The notes: generated by a model from the sequence alone, not told the origin. A stretch of 64,000 nucleotides of DNA from an uncultured Pseudomonadota bacterium (GCA_902769055.1 CACXNL010000004.1:76120-140119), one strand, 5' to 3'. Positions 55,112 to 64,000 are shown, counted from the first letter of the stretch. Numbers and translations are program-made.

Positions 55112-55898
55112 CAAATTGCCTCGATATGATAGCTTTAAATTCCTCAGCAAAGGTCTCGAGCCTGCTGACATATTTGCCTATTGAATCCGAAAGTTGGTTA
55201 TACGCTAACGCCGCTGGTATAGCTACAAAAATACCCATAGCTGTTGTAACCAGTGCTTCCGAAATTACCGGTCCCACGGTCGCGAGACTAGCACTTTGTT
55301 GAAGCGCTATAACTTTAAAACCATTGAATATACCAATCACTGTTCCAAAAAGTCCTATAATCACACCATTTGTTCCAAGGGATGATAAAAACGCCATCCC
55401 CTTTTCCAAATCATCAACCTCTCTCCTTATAGCAATTTGCATAGCTCTATCAATGCGTCGCTCCAACGTCTTAGTTGCTGCTGACCCCTCTTTTTTGTGG
55501 TTTCCAGCAAAATTTTCCCATTCAGCCATAGCGGAACAAAATACGTTGGATATCGGGTCAAAAACCGCACCTTTCAGGTCTTCATACAAGTTTTCGAGCG
55601 GTGTTCCAGACCAGAAAGTTTCTTCGAAATAGTCAGCATCAGCTTTCAATCGTCTCAACCGCAAATATTTTGCAATAATCACGCTCCAAGACCAAATCGA
55701 TGAGGCTAATAGTGCCAGCATCACCAGTTTTATTAAGAAGCCGGCATTCCAGAAGTACCCAAAGATAGAATCACCAACAACAGGCGACGAAGCAACGTCT
55801 GCCCCCCCATTTACTACAACATCCTGCGTAACTGCAGTATCAGGCATCTGCGAAGTTCCCATAATCGAAAGTTTAACACCAAACCATACCCCGTTCAT
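55101..55898 (-). CDS. tolQ: TolQ/ExbB-family motor protein
   Basis: Three-helix proton-channel subunit. First helix FLIKLVMLALLASSIWSWSV, and the conserved second and third helices GTNGVIIGLFGTVIGIFNGF and ALVTTAMGIFVAIPAALAYN. 265 residues, or 253 from an internal ATG. The N-terminal leader contains a seven-C run (plus strand 55802-55808). First gene of tolQ-R-A plus the glycyl-radical-domain gene. Confidence 0.93.
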   Translation of the reverse strand: MNGVWFGVKLSIMGTSQMPDTAVTQDVVVNGGADVASSPVVGDSIFGYFWNAGFLIKLVMLALLASSIWSWSVIIAKYLRLRRLKADADYFEETFWSGTPLENLYEDLKGAVFDPISNVFCSAMAEWENFAGNHKKEGSAATKTLERRIDRAMQIAIRREVDDLEKGMAFLSSLGTNGVIIGLFGTVIGIFNGFKVIALQQSASLATVGPVISEALVTTAMGIFVAIPAALAYNQLSDSIGKYVSRLETFAEEFKAIISRQFDEQ

Positions 55899-56011
55899 TA
55901 TATGTTGTTTTACACTAAAATATAACCGCTTTAATGTTCAAGATTTACCAAATGTTTCAATGAAGTCTTCTGATTTGCGGTTTGGGATAAGGTATTGTAC
56001 CATCTGTAAAT

Positions 56012-56938
56012 GTGGATCTTTTCGGATGTTTGATGTCTATAACTTGTTATTTGTTATCTCCGAGGGGGTACTGCTCTGGTGTAGCTAGGGCTGTAAGTAT
56101 GGCAAATCAAGCCATGAAACTATACAAAACTTTTTATGTCACAGAGGACGTCATACACAACAAAATCTACATAAAACAACTCGAACAGCAAGGAATGGTC
56201 AAGGTCGATTCGATTGACGATGTTCCGGATGGTTCGACGCTTATGTTTTCGGCGCATGGCGTTTCTCCCAAGATTGTCGAGAAAGCCGAGAAGAAGGAAT
56301 TAACGATAATAGATGCAACTTGTCCGATTGTAAAGTCTATACAAAATGAAGTAAAGTTGGCAACTGAGCAGGGTAAGAAGATCATCATTATCGGGCATAA
56401 ATCCCACGCGGAAATAGTTGCGCTTATGGGGTACGCCGATAACACGAAGTTTTATGTCGTTTATAACGAAATCGATATAGACTTGTTGCCTGATTTTGCA
56501 GACGATGAAGTTGTATATTTTACGCAGACAACGCTTGATTATTCGGTGGTGGAACAGATTGTCGCAAAGTTAAAGGAGAAGTTCCCAGGGATAAAACCTG
56601 GCGGCACAAACGGTGTGTGCTATGCGACACGGGAGAGACAGGATGTGGTGAGAAAGGTGGCGAGTTCGCTTGATTTGCTGATAGTTGTCGGGTCGTCACA
56701 CTCCTCAAATGCCAAGAGGTTGGTTGAAGTAGCACTAAGTTCCGGAGCGAAGAAAGCAATCTTGATTGACTCAAAAGATGATTTGAAATCCGAGGACATT
56801 TGTGGTGTGAACACGATGGCAGTAACGTCTGCGGCATCAACGCCGGAAGAACTAGTACAAGATTTGATTAAACACTTAAGAGAGAAATACGATATCGACT
56901 TGGAGGAATACAAAATTCAAGATGCCTCAGAGCGATAA
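56012..56938 (+). CDS. ispH: 4-hydroxy-3-methylbut-2-enyl diphosphate reductase
   Basis: Last step of the MEP isoprenoid pathway, an iron-sulfur reductase. The three cluster cysteines lie in SPRGYCSGVARAV, DATCPIVKS and GGTNGVCYATRERQ. 308 residues from a GTG, or 301 from the ATG at 56033. dxr is also present in this window (62.1 kb), so the MEP route is used. It overlaps mutS by 17 bases. Confidence 0.96.
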   Translation: MDLFGCLMSITCYLLSPRGYCSGVARAVSMANQAMKLYKTFYVTEDVIHNKIYIKQLEQQGMVKVDSIDDVPDGSTLMFSAHGVSPKIVEKAEKKELTIIDATCPIVKSIQNEVKLATEQGKKIIIIGHKSHAEIVALMGYADNTKFYVVYNEIDIDLLPDFADDEVVYFTQTTLDYSVVEQIVAKLKEKFPGIKPGGTNGVCYATRERQDVVRKVASSLDLLIVVGSSHSSNAKRLVEVALSSGAKKAILIDSKDDLKSEDICGVNTMAVTSAASTPEELVQDLIKHLREKYDIDLEEYKIQDASER

Positions 56939-59342
56939 TACGAAATTAACACCAATGTTGCAGCAATACTGCGACGAAAAGAAAAATTATCCCGATGCTT
57001 TGTTGTTGTATAGGCTCGGTGATTTTTACGAGTTGTTTTTTGAAGATGCTGAGATTGCATCGAAAGAATTAGGGCTGGTTTTAACCAAAAGAAATGACGC
57101 GCCGATGTGTGGTATACCTTGGCATGCGTCCGAAATGTACCTGACGAAGCTGATTAAAGCCGGGTATAGAGCTGCGATTTGCGAGCAAATGGAAACACCT
57201 GAGGAGGCGAGACGACGCGGAGGCTCTAATGCAACGATAGAACGCAAAGTGACCAGGATTGTGACCAAGGGGACACTGATAGAGCAAGAGCTTTTGGTGG
57301 GAAAGCAAAACAATTTCCTTTTGGCTATATCGAATATCGGAAGCGATGGAGCAGTGGCTATAGCCTACGCCGATATTTCGACTGGCAGGTTTGCTATTGA
57401 CGAAATATCAAGTTCGGAACTTCTGTCAGTTATAACTAAAATTGAGCCATCTGAGATAATTTGTAGCGATAGTCTGTTGTCTAAAAAAGAAATCTTGGAA
57501 ATTTTAGATAGTTACAAATCAATAATTAGAGCCATTCCCAACTCTAAATTCAGGCAGAATGCCGCTCAAGGACGTTTGGCAAAATTTTTTGGAATTAAGT
57601 TTACGGATTCTTTTGGCGAGCTTTCGAAGCAAGCTATTGATGTCGCATCTGCGATTATAGACTATGTATCGGAGGTTTATAAATCTGAAAAAATAAATCT
57701 ATCTTTTCCGAAGTTGGTAAATCACTCCGATCATATAACCTTGGACAGTTTTACCAGAAAAAGCCTCGAATTAACAGTGTCGCAATCTGGCGATAAAAAA
57801 GGTACATTACTTTATAACATAGATAAAACTAAAACTTCTCAAGGCGGTAGGTTACTTAGCCGATGGCTTATGGAACCTTTGGCAAATATCGACAAAATTA
57901 ACGAACGACTGGATTTTGTTGAATTTTTTGTAAAAAATACAGGACTTTTGTCGATAATAAGCACGTATTTTGCTGGGGTTCCAGATATTGAAAGGTCGAT
58001 ATCGAGAATAGTGATGGGAAAAGCTAGTCCTAGGGATTTAAAATGCGTTTCGTTAGCACTTAGAAAATCATTGGATTTAGAAAAGTATATATCAAAATAT
58101 TCTGAGCTAAAAACTCTGAAGTTATCATTCGATAATATAGAAGACCTAGTTGATACATTGGAAGGAGCTCTAGCAGATGAAGTTCCGTTTTTTGCACGAG
58201 ATGGCGGATTTATACGCTCTGGATTCGATAAAGAATTGGATGAATACACCAATTTTCTGAAAAATGGAGAATCCATAATCAAGGAGCTCCAAGCGAAGTA
58301 CATAAAAAATACAGGAATACCGACGCTGAAAATAAAGAATAATGCAGTAATTGGGTACTTTATAGAGATATCTCCAAATTTCGCTTCAAGGATACCGTAT
58401 AGCTTCATACATAGGCAGTCTTTAGCCGCTTGTATGAGGTATAGCTCGCCTGAGTTGATCGATATAGCGAATAAAATATACTCAGCCGAAGCAAACGCAA
58501 AGCGCCGGGAGTTGGCGATTTTTGAGGAATTGGTAAGAAAAATAGCTCAAGAAGAGGAGAATATAAAAAAGCTATCCGATAGTATTTCGTTTATAGACGT
58601 GTGTTCTTCCTTTGCAGAACTGGCTATCGAAAAGCACTATGTTAGACCGGAGCTTACTAACGAAAAAGTTTTCGATATAAAGGGCGGTAGACATCCTGTT
58701 GTCGAAAATAATCTAAGCAACTCGGGAAGCAATTTCGTGGAAAACGACTGCGAATTTACGGATGACGCGTTTGTATCTATTTTGACCGGACCGAATATGG
58801 GCGGCAAAAGCACATATCTAAGGCAAAATGCAATAATCATCATAATGGCGCAGATAGGCTCGTTCGTTCCAGCAAGCTACGCGAGAATCGGAGTAGTCGA
58901 TAGGATATTTAGCCGAGTTGGTGCGTCCGACGATATATCTTCGGGAAAATCGACATTTATGGTTGAGATGATAGAGACCGCGACGATTTTGCAAAATGCG
59001 ACTGAAAAATCATTTATCATTCTCGACGAGATAGGGCGCGGTACGTCCACTTACGATGGATTGGCAATAGCCTGGGCGGTAGTTGAAGATATCATCGACC
59101 GGATCAAAGCTAGGACGATATTCGCGACGCATTACCACGAATTAAATGGGCTAAAGAAGACTAATCCTAATGTGAAGTTTCTCTCAGTTTCCGTCGAGGA
59201 ATGGAATAATCAGATTGTCTTTTTGCATAAAATAAAAGAGGGATTTACAGATAAGTCTTATGGAATAAATGTTGCATCATTAGCTGGTTTTCCGAAAAGT
59301 GTTGTGAATAGAGCGGAAGAAATATTGAAAAGTTTTGTGTAA
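56922..59342 (+). CDS. mutS: DNA mismatch repair protein MutS
   Basis: Mismatch sensor. N-terminal mismatch-binding domain with the Phe-x-Glu motif in LGDFYELFFEDA, then connector, lever and clamp domains, then the ABC ATPase with GPNMGGKSTYLRQ, FMVEMIETATIL and LDEIGRGTSTYDG. 806 residues, somewhat short at the C-terminus, where tetramerisation regions vary. Confidence 0.97.
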   Translation: MPQSDNTKLTPMLQQYCDEKKNYPDALLLYRLGDFYELFFEDAEIASKELGLVLTKRNDAPMCGIPWHASEMYLTKLIKAGYRAAICEQMETPEEARRRGGSNATIERKVTRIVTKGTLIEQELLVGKQNNFLLAISNIGSDGAVAIAYADISTGRFAIDEISSSELLSVITKIEPSEIICSDSLLSKKEILEILDSYKSIIRAIPNSKFRQNAAQGRLAKFFGIKFTDSFGELSKQAIDVASAIIDYVSEVYKSEKINLSFPKLVNHSDHITLDSFTRKSLELTVSQSGDKKGTLLYNIDKTKTSQGGRLLSRWLMEPLANIDKINERLDFVEFFVKNTGLLSIISTYFAGVPDIERSISRIVMGKASPRDLKCVSLALRKSLDLEKYISKYSELKTLKLSFDNIEDLVDTLEGALADEVPFFARDGGFIRSGFDKELDEYTNFLKNGESIIKELQAKYIKNTGIPTLKIKNNAVIGYFIEISPNFASRIPYSFIHRQSLAACMRYSSPELIDIANKIYSAEANAKRRELAIFEELVRKIAQEEENIKKLSDSISFIDVCSSFAELAIEKHYVRPELTNEKVFDIKGGRHPVVENNLSNSGSNFVENDCEFTDDAFVSILTGPNMGGKSTYLRQNAIIIIMAQIGSFVPASYARIGVVDRIFSRVGASDDISSGKSTFMVEMIETATILQNATEKSFIILDEIGRGTSTYDGLAIAWAVVEDIIDRIKARTIFATHYHELNGLKKTNPNVKFLSVSVEEWNNQIVFLHKIKEGFTDKSYGINVASLAGFPKSVVNRAEEILKSFV

Positions 59343-59376
59343 TGTGTTACTCTTTAAATAGAGAGGAGGACGAGGT

Positions 59377-59847
59377 ATGGTGTTTCAAAACAACCTTGCA
59401 TTGGGGCGTAGGTTTTCCGTCGCGAAGACTATCTTCGGTGAAACTGATGTGGTGAAAAAGCCGCATCAAAATTTAAATCGTAACTTTCTTTCGACTTATG
59501 AAAAAGGGATTTTTGCCGAACGAGTTGCATCAAAAATACTGGCATCCAAGGGATATGAAATTTTGGGGCAGCGCATAAGGACGGAATATGGTGAAATAGA
59601 TCTTCTTGTTCAAAAAGGAAACGAAATAGTGGCAGTCGAAGTCAAGTTGAGAAAGAGCCTTATCAGAGCGAAATCCTGTATACCATTCAAACAGCAAAAG
59701 AGGATTTTAAACGCTCTTTTGCTTATTGCATCGGAGAGAGGCAACTCATTTGAGAATTACCGTGTTGATGTGATATGCTTGGACGCGATTGGCAGATTTG
59801 AGCATATAAAAGATGCGTTTTCAGTTGGGAATCTTGTTGCTTACTAG
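59377..59847 (+). CDS. YraN/UPF0102 endonuclease-like protein
   Basis: Restriction-endonuclease-fold family of unsettled role. KGIFAERVASKILASKGYEIL and GEIDLLVQKGNEIVAVEVKLR contain the GEIDLV and VEVK catalytic-like motifs. 156 residues, ATG behind GAGGACGAGG. Its 3' end overlaps the BON lipoprotein by 35 bases, preserving the yraN-yraP style neighbourhood known from other Proteobacteria. Confidence 0.92.
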   Translation: MVFQNNLALGRRFSVAKTIFGETDVVKKPHQNLNRNFLSTYEKGIFAERVASKILASKGYEILGQRIRTEYGEIDLLVQKGNEIVAVEVKLRKSLIRAKSCIPFKQQKRILNALLLIASERGNSFENYRVDVICLDAIGRFEHIKDAFSVGNLVAY

Positions 59848-60376
59848 TCCGATTTTTGTCACGGGGTGTATTCCGGTTATGCTTGGCGGTGGTGTAGCGG
59901 CAGGAGGATATGCAGCATTGCGCGATAAGAAGGTGGGTGACAGCCTAAACGATTCAAAGATTGATATAACGATGAAAAATCGGCTGTACAAGATTAACCA
60001 CAAACTTCAGAGTGATGTTTCAGCAGTTGCCGACCATGGTTGCGTTTTACTGACTGGAGTTGTTTCTGACCCCGAGTGGGTCAATATAGCTGAGCGAGAG
60101 GCGTGGGCGATTGACGGAGTTGTGGAGGTAAACAATCACATTACTGTCGGAGAGTACTCCGCGACGCAGCTTGCGAAAGATGATTACCTAACGACGGCAT
60201 GCAAGACTGCTTTGTTATGTGACAAAAATATAAGGTCGGTTAATTACAAAATAAAGACCTGTGACTCTGTTGTCTATGTGTTGGGTATAGCACGCACTGA
60301 GGAAGAGCTGAAGCTGGCGTTGAACATCGTGCAAAAAGTCAAGGGCGTCAAAAAAGTTGTTTCATACGTTAATTGA
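59813..60376 (+). CDS. BON-domain lipoprotein (DolP/YraP-like)
   Basis: Lipobox LLLTSPIFVTGC, then a glycine-rich stretch and two BON domains (about 50-115 and 122-187; VLLTGVVSDPEWVNIAER, VVYVLGIARTEEELKLAL). 187 residues. Outer-membrane lipoproteins of this type help maintain envelope integrity. Overlaps yraN by 35 bases. Confidence 0.88.
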   Translation: MRFQLGILLLTSPIFVTGCIPVMLGGGVAAGGYAALRDKKVGDSLNDSKIDITMKNRLYKINHKLQSDVSAVADHGCVLLTGVVSDPEWVNIAEREAWAIDGVVEVNNHITVGEYSATQLAKDDYLTTACKTALLCDKNIRSVNYKIKTCDSVVYVLGIARTEEELKLALNIVQKVKGVKKVVSYVN

Positions 60377-60380
60377 TTTG

Positions 60381-61064
60381 ATGAATAAAATACCGCGGCA
60401 TATAGCATTTATAATGGATGGGAACTCGACTTGGGCTAAAGAACAGCATAAGTCGGTTATGGACGGGTACCTGACCGGTATGCGAACGATGGCTCAGACG
60501 ATTTTGGATGCACAGGCATTGGGAGTGGAATACACGACTTTTTACGCATTCTCGATGGAAAATTGGGAACGCCCGGCGAAGTGGGTGTCTGATTTTATGG
60601 CGCTGGTGATGCGTTTTTTCAAAAATGATGCCTCGATAGAAAAAGTCCTGAACGCTGGGGCGAAATTGAAGGTAATCGGGGATACTCCCAGACTTAGTCA
60701 GGAGTTTCAGGATATTTTACAAAAGTATACGGAAGAAACAGCAAATAATACCGGTATAACAGTGCAGATAGCGATAAGTTACAGTGCGCGTGATGAAATT
60801 GTCCGGGCAGTAAAGAAGATGAGCGAAAATAATATAGAGTTCACTATAGAAAATGTGTCAAATAACTTGGATACTGCTGGCGGTCCAGATCCGGATTTGA
60901 TTATCAGAACAAGTTCTAAGCAACGTCTGAGCAACTTTTTGTTGTGGCAATGCTCGTATAGCGAATTGTATTTTTCAGATATTCTATGGCCAGACTTCAA
61001 TAAGTCAGAGCTAGAAAAAGCGATTGCCGAATATTCGAAGAGAGAGCGAACTTATGGCAAATAA
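60381..61064 (+). CDS. uppS: Isoprenyl transferase (undecaprenyl diphosphate synthase family) with altered active site
   Basis: cis-Prenyltransferase making the lipid carrier for cell-wall glycans. Catalytic Asp in IAFIMDGN, YAFSMENWERP, and the C-terminal SNFLLWQCSYSELYFSDILWP are clear. Normally invariant residues differ: GNGRW reads GNSTW, and the R-xxx-GH segment reads V-xxx-GY, losing two arginines and a histidine that contact diphosphate; TGGEHR reads TSSKQR. Start at the ATG at 60381. Overlaps cdsA. Confidence 0.88.
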   Translation: MNKIPRHIAFIMDGNSTWAKEQHKSVMDGYLTGMRTMAQTILDAQALGVEYTTFYAFSMENWERPAKWVSDFMALVMRFFKNDASIEKVLNAGAKLKVIGDTPRLSQEFQDILQKYTEETANNTGITVQIAISYSARDEIVRAVKKMSENNIEFTIENVSNNLDTAGGPDPDLIIRTSSKQRLSNFLLWQCSYSELYFSDILWPDFNKSELEKAIAEYSKRERTYGK

Positions 61065-62067
61065 TCTTCTTTTGCGCACCTTGAGCGCTGCAGTACTAGC
61101 TCCAATTGTAATTTGTATTTTATATTTAGGTGGTATATATTTTCAGATACTAGCATCGGCTTGTCTTTTCCTAATGCTATATGAGTGGTTTGATATAAAC
61201 AGGAAAGACAAAAGGATACTGTTCTTTGTGGGAATTCCAGTGGTAATTGCATCGATTATAGAAAAAGCAAATTCTATTGACATTACATTTTATAGTATAA
61301 AATATGTCGTGTATGTGTTACTTCTAACATTGATTTATGGCATATTAGCAATAAATAATTGCACGCGGCTAATAAAGGTGTTATCCGTAAGTTTACTATC
61401 GCTTGTAACTTATTTAGTTATTCATATGTTAATTGTACCGAAGCCATACGGCGCTCCCGTAGAGGAATTATGCTACTTTTGTGGAAGCATAATCGCAGCA
61501 GTGGTTTCTGGTCATTTATTACAAAAAACAGAGCGAAAAGATACATTATTCATCTCAGGACTGATTTATATGACAATTCCGATGCTCTATGTAATGTACA
61601 AAGTTACCGAAGAAGCAGAGCATTTCTTTAAAGTAGCACTTTGGATTTTGATGGTAGTTTGGAGTTGCGATATTTTTGCATACTTTGGCGGGAGGTTGTT
61701 GGGTGGGGCGAAATTGGCTCCCCAAATAAGCCCTAAAAAAACCTGGTCTGGAGCAATAGTCGGAGCAGTAGCGACATTATTGATAGCGTATTTTGGGATA
61801 AATCAATTCATAAAAATTGATACATTCTATATGTTAACCATAACGGAAGTGATGATTGTTGCCTCAATTTTGGGCGATTTGCTGGAGTCTAAGGCGAAGC
61901 GGATGCTGAATGTCAAGGATTCTGGCAATATAATTCCAGGACATGGAGGTATACTGGATCGCTTGGATAGCCTGCTTATGGTTTTATATGTATTCGTTAT
62001 TTCAGAAATGTTATGGTATTTGAAACTCGATCTGAAAATGCTGCTAACTTCAGCGAAGTGGGTATGA
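61054..62067 (+). CDS. cdsA: Phosphatidate cytidylyltransferase
   Basis: Integral-membrane enzyme making CDP-diacylglycerol for phospholipids. About eight hydrophobic segments, and the C-terminal family signature SKAKRMLNVKDSGNIIPGHG (here ESKAKRMLNVKDSG) followed by GGILDRLDSL. 337 residues from the ATG at 61054, which overlaps the uppS stop. The uppS-cdsA-dxr order is the common proteobacterial one. Confidence 0.95.
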   Translation: MANNLLLRTLSAAVLAPIVICILYLGGIYFQILASACLFLMLYEWFDINRKDKRILFFVGIPVVIASIIEKANSIDITFYSIKYVVYVLLLTLIYGILAINNCTRLIKVLSVSLLSLVTYLVIHMLIVPKPYGAPVEELCYFCGSIIAAVVSGHLLQKTERKDTLFISGLIYMTIPMLYVMYKVTEEAEHFFKVALWILMVVWSCDIFAYFGGRLLGGAKLAPQISPKKTWSGAIVGAVATLLIAYFGINQFIKIDTFYMLTITEVMIVASILGDLLESKAKRMLNVKDSGNIIPGHGGILDRLDSLLMVLYVFVISEMLWYLKLDLKMLLTSAKWV

Positions 62068-63185
62068 TGACGACGATAAGCATTTGGGGCTCTACTGGGA
62101 TAATTGGCGCGAAAGCTATGAAAATTGCCATACAGTCAGGGTATAGAGTAGTTGCGATAGTAGGCAATACCAATCATAAGTTGTTAATAGAGCAGGCGAA
62201 GACAGCACATCCCGGATACGTTGGTGTCGCAGAAAATACAGCATATACCATAGCTAGAGATAACTTAAATTCAAATGATATAAAAGTATTGCCAGAAAGT
62301 GGGTTTAACGAGATAGCCCAACTTGATGTTGATTGCTGCGTTATGGCAATTTCCGGGAATGCTAGTTTGGTGCCGACGTTTAAGTGTCTAGGTCACGCGA
62401 AAAGATTAGCAATAGCGACTAAAGAAGCCATAATCTCTGGCGGAAAACTGTTGCAAGACTTGGCGAAACAACAGGGTACAGAGATTATACCAATAGATTC
62501 TGAACACAATTCGATTTTTCAGTGTTTACAGGGCGAAAATATAAATGCAGTACAGGAGTTGATCTTAACGGCTTCCGGCGGTGCGTTCGTAAATCTTGAG
62601 GAAAATGAGCTCGCACACGTTACAGTACAGGATGCGTTAAAGCACCCGAACTGGAATATGGGCGTGAAAAATACGATAGATAGTGCGACTTTGATAAATA
62701 AGGCGCTGGAGATAATTGAGGCGTCGTATTTGTTCGATATGGATGTCAGCAAGATAAAAGCGGTAATACATCCTAATTCAATAATTCATGCAATGGTAAA
62801 ATTCAGTGACAATTCGTATAAAACTTTAATGTCGTACCCGGATATGAATTTACCTATATCACACGCAATAAATTATCCACACCGCATCGAGTGTGAATTA
62901 CCAGCGTTGAATTTTGAGCAAATCGGAACTCTGCAGTTCAAAAAGCCGAAGGAGTGGCAAAAACGAAATATCAAATTGGCGTACTATGCTGTAGCGGAGA
63001 ATAAATCTATAGCTTTTAATATCGCAAACGAAATAGCCGTCAATAAATTTGTTCACAGAGAACTAAAATTTGCTCAAATATACGACTTCATATGCGATGT
63101 CCTCGCATGTTCTCCGGCAGAAAACGTAAACTCATATGGGGATATTTGTGCCGCCGTTGAAGCAATACATACACAAAATGGCTAG
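62064..63185 (+). CDS. dxr: 1-deoxy-D-xylulose 5-phosphate reductoisomerase
   Basis: Second step of the MEP pathway. NADPH-binding IWGSTGIIGAKAM, metal-binding IIPIDSEHNSIFQ and substrate loop LTASGGAFVNL with HPNWNMGVKNTIDSAT. About 373 residues from the ATG at 62064, overlapping the cdsA stop as ATGA. Confidence 0.96.
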   Translation: MMTTISIWGSTGIIGAKAMKIAIQSGYRVVAIVGNTNHKLLIEQAKTAHPGYVGVAENTAYTIARDNLNSNDIKVLPESGFNEIAQLDVDCCVMAISGNASLVPTFKCLGHAKRLAIATKEAIISGGKLLQDLAKQQGTEIIPIDSEHNSIFQCLQGENINAVQELILTASGGAFVNLEENELAHVTVQDALKHPNWNMGVKNTIDSATLINKALEIIEASYLFDMDVSKIKAVIHPNSIIHAMVKFSDNSYKTLMSYPDMNLPISHAINYPHRIECELPALNFEQIGTLQFKKPKEWQKRNIKLAYYAVAENKSIAFNIANEIAVNKFVHRELKFAQIYDFICDVLACSPAENVNSYGDICAAVEAIHTQNG

Positions 63186-63299
63186 TACTAAGGTGAGTAT
63201 CTTTATTATTTGGAAACCAAGGCGCAAGATAAAAAACATTGATGACGGGGGTGAAAACGGGGTACAATGGACGGAGCGTGAGAATTTTTTTGTCGTGTT

Positions 63300-63518
63300 A
63301 TGAAGAAAAATGTTCATCCTGATTACCATGAAATATCGGTAGTTCTGACGAATGGCGAGAGCTTTAAGACGAGGTCTACTTTTGGTAAGGCTGGAGAGGT
63401 TATTAACCTTGATATTGACCCGTTGAGCCATCCCGCTTGGACTGGTGCGGGGCAGAAGCTCGTTGATACTGCCGGACAGATCAGCAAGTTTAACAAGAGA
63501 TACAATATAAAGGGGTAG
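63300..63518 (+). CDS. rpmE: 50S ribosomal protein L31
   Basis: 72 residues: MKKNVHPDYHEISVVLTNGE, TRSTFGKAG, IDPLSHPAWTG and a terminal KFNKRY are the L31 pattern. The zinc cysteines are absent, as in other alphaproteobacterial L31 proteins. Confidence 0.96.
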   Translation: MKKNVHPDYHEISVVLTNGESFKTRSTFGKAGEVINLDIDPLSHPAWTGAGQKLVDTAGQISKFNKRYNIKG

Positions 63519-63524
63519 TTTGCA

Positions 63525-63570
63525 GGTGGTGATGCGCTTTTCGAGATTTTAGCACATCGCCACCGTTTTT
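63525..63570 (+). terminator. rpmE terminator
   Basis: GGTGGTGATG (63525-63534) pairs with CATCGCCACC (63555-63564) with one G-U, followed by GTTTTT. Seven bases after the rpmE stop. Confidence 0.8.
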
Positions 63571-63612
63571 CAGTCAAGCCAAAAATTACTTGTGCAATTT
63601 TTAGCTTGACTG
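63571..63612 (+). promoter_or_regulatory. Long inverted repeat upstream of asd
   Basis: CAGTCAAGC-C-AAAAATT (63571-63587) pairs with AATTTTT-A-GCTTGACTG (63596-63612), a 16-bp stem with one internal mismatch and an 8-base loop, ending 10 bases before the asd start. It contains TTGACTG on one arm. It could be an operator, an RNA hairpin controlling asd translation, or a bidirectional terminator. Confidence 0.4.
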
Positions 63613-63622
63613 CGGGTGTTTT

Positions 63623-64000
63623 ATGAAAACTAAACAGATAGTCGTTGTTGGTGCGACCGGAAGGGTTGGACGAGAGATGCTCTCGATATTGTCCGATATT
63701 GGAGTGCCAACAGAAAATGTCGTTGCTATAGCTTCTGAAAGAAGTGCTGGGTTAAAGCTATCGTATGGTAAAGCAGACCAGCTCATAGTACATGACTTGG
63801 CGCAGTTTGATTTTGCAGGATGCGATTTTGCTTTGTTTTCAGCGGGTTCTAAGGTGTCAGCTGAATACGCGTCTAAGGCAAGCGCAGCCGGTTGTATAGT
63901 CATCGATAATACTTCGTTTTTCAGAATGCATGAGGATGTTCCACTGATTGTGCCTGAGATAAATTTTGCAAATTTGCAAAAATATCATTCGAAAATTATA
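63623..64000 (+). CDS. asd: Aspartate-semialdehyde dehydrogenase, N-terminal part (runs off the window)
   Basis: Reduces aspartyl phosphate in the lysine/threonine/diaminopimelate pathway. The visible 126 residues hold the NADP-binding loop VVGATGRVGREML, FALFSAGSKVSAEYA and IDNTSFFRM with VPLIVPEIN. The catalytic cysteine lies beyond the window edge. Confidence 0.93.
   Translation, partial: MKTKQIVVVGATGRVGREMLSILSDIGVPTENVVAIASERSAGLKLSYGKADQLIVHDLAQFDFAGCDFALFSAGSKVSAEYASKASAAGCIVIDNTSFFRMHEDVPLIVPEINFANLQKYHSKII

Overview
The window looks like an alphaproteobacterial chromosome of moderately low GC from a small-genome, host-associated lineage. Class I (archaeal-type) LysRS, separate atpHAGD and atpBEF'F clusters with a b' subunit, a TolQRA set and a TamA-like barrel all point to Alphaproteobacteria. 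BspA-like leucine-rich surface proteins, NleD-like secreted metalloproteases and an anaerobic (class III) ribonucleotide reductase suggest a symbiont or parasite of an anaerobic host niche. A Holosporales-like or gut-associated relative is my inference, not something the sequence proves.

Layout. 1-10.3 kb is housekeeping: trmL, rnc and lepB on the minus strand, then lepA, atpHAGD and dnaJ on the plus strand, then ruvC. 10.2-13.9 kb is a YbhG/F/R-like ABC exporter. 14-17.3 kb holds two BspA-like secreted proteins, followed by a small A24 prepilin peptidase. 18.0-21.5 kb holds two tandem two-gene cassettes, each a secreted HExxH metalloprotease plus a secreted partner with an FxPRxFW motif. Next come an orphan gene, tRNA-Pro, a secreted-protein gene with a 10-base G/C homopolymer that throws its start out of frame, a response regulator, lysK, nrdD and corA. 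At 29.8-33.4 kb the pair of cassettes occurs again; its first protease is frameshifted. A lone HK97/GTA-type portal gene follows. Then come alaS-lipA, two more BspA-like genes, rlmE, tRNA-Leu, an AT-rich DnaA-box-like stretch, a gspE/pilB-like ATPase, gltX, a YjbR-domain protein, tamA, atpBEF'F-dnaB, a detached short atpC, a GST, frr, tolQRA, ispH, mutS, yraN, a BON lipoprotein, uppS, cdsA, dxr, rpmE and the start of asd.

Two things stand out. (1) The class III ribonucleotide reductase appears to be split. The nrdD product at 26.5-28.5 kb stops just before its glycyl-radical loop, and a free-standing 84-residue protein at 53.5-53.8 kb, last in the tolQRA transcription unit, carries exactly that loop (TRVMGYYRPV, then FNKGK). 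(2) Each metalloprotease cassette begins with a near-identical promoter and a structured RNA leader whose closing helix (GGGAGG with CCTCCC) is kept by G-U wobbles and a C-G to U-A exchange. A fifth, much larger variant of this leader precedes the portal gene. The leader's CCTCC arm is also complementary to the downstream ribosome binding site, so a translational switch is plausible.
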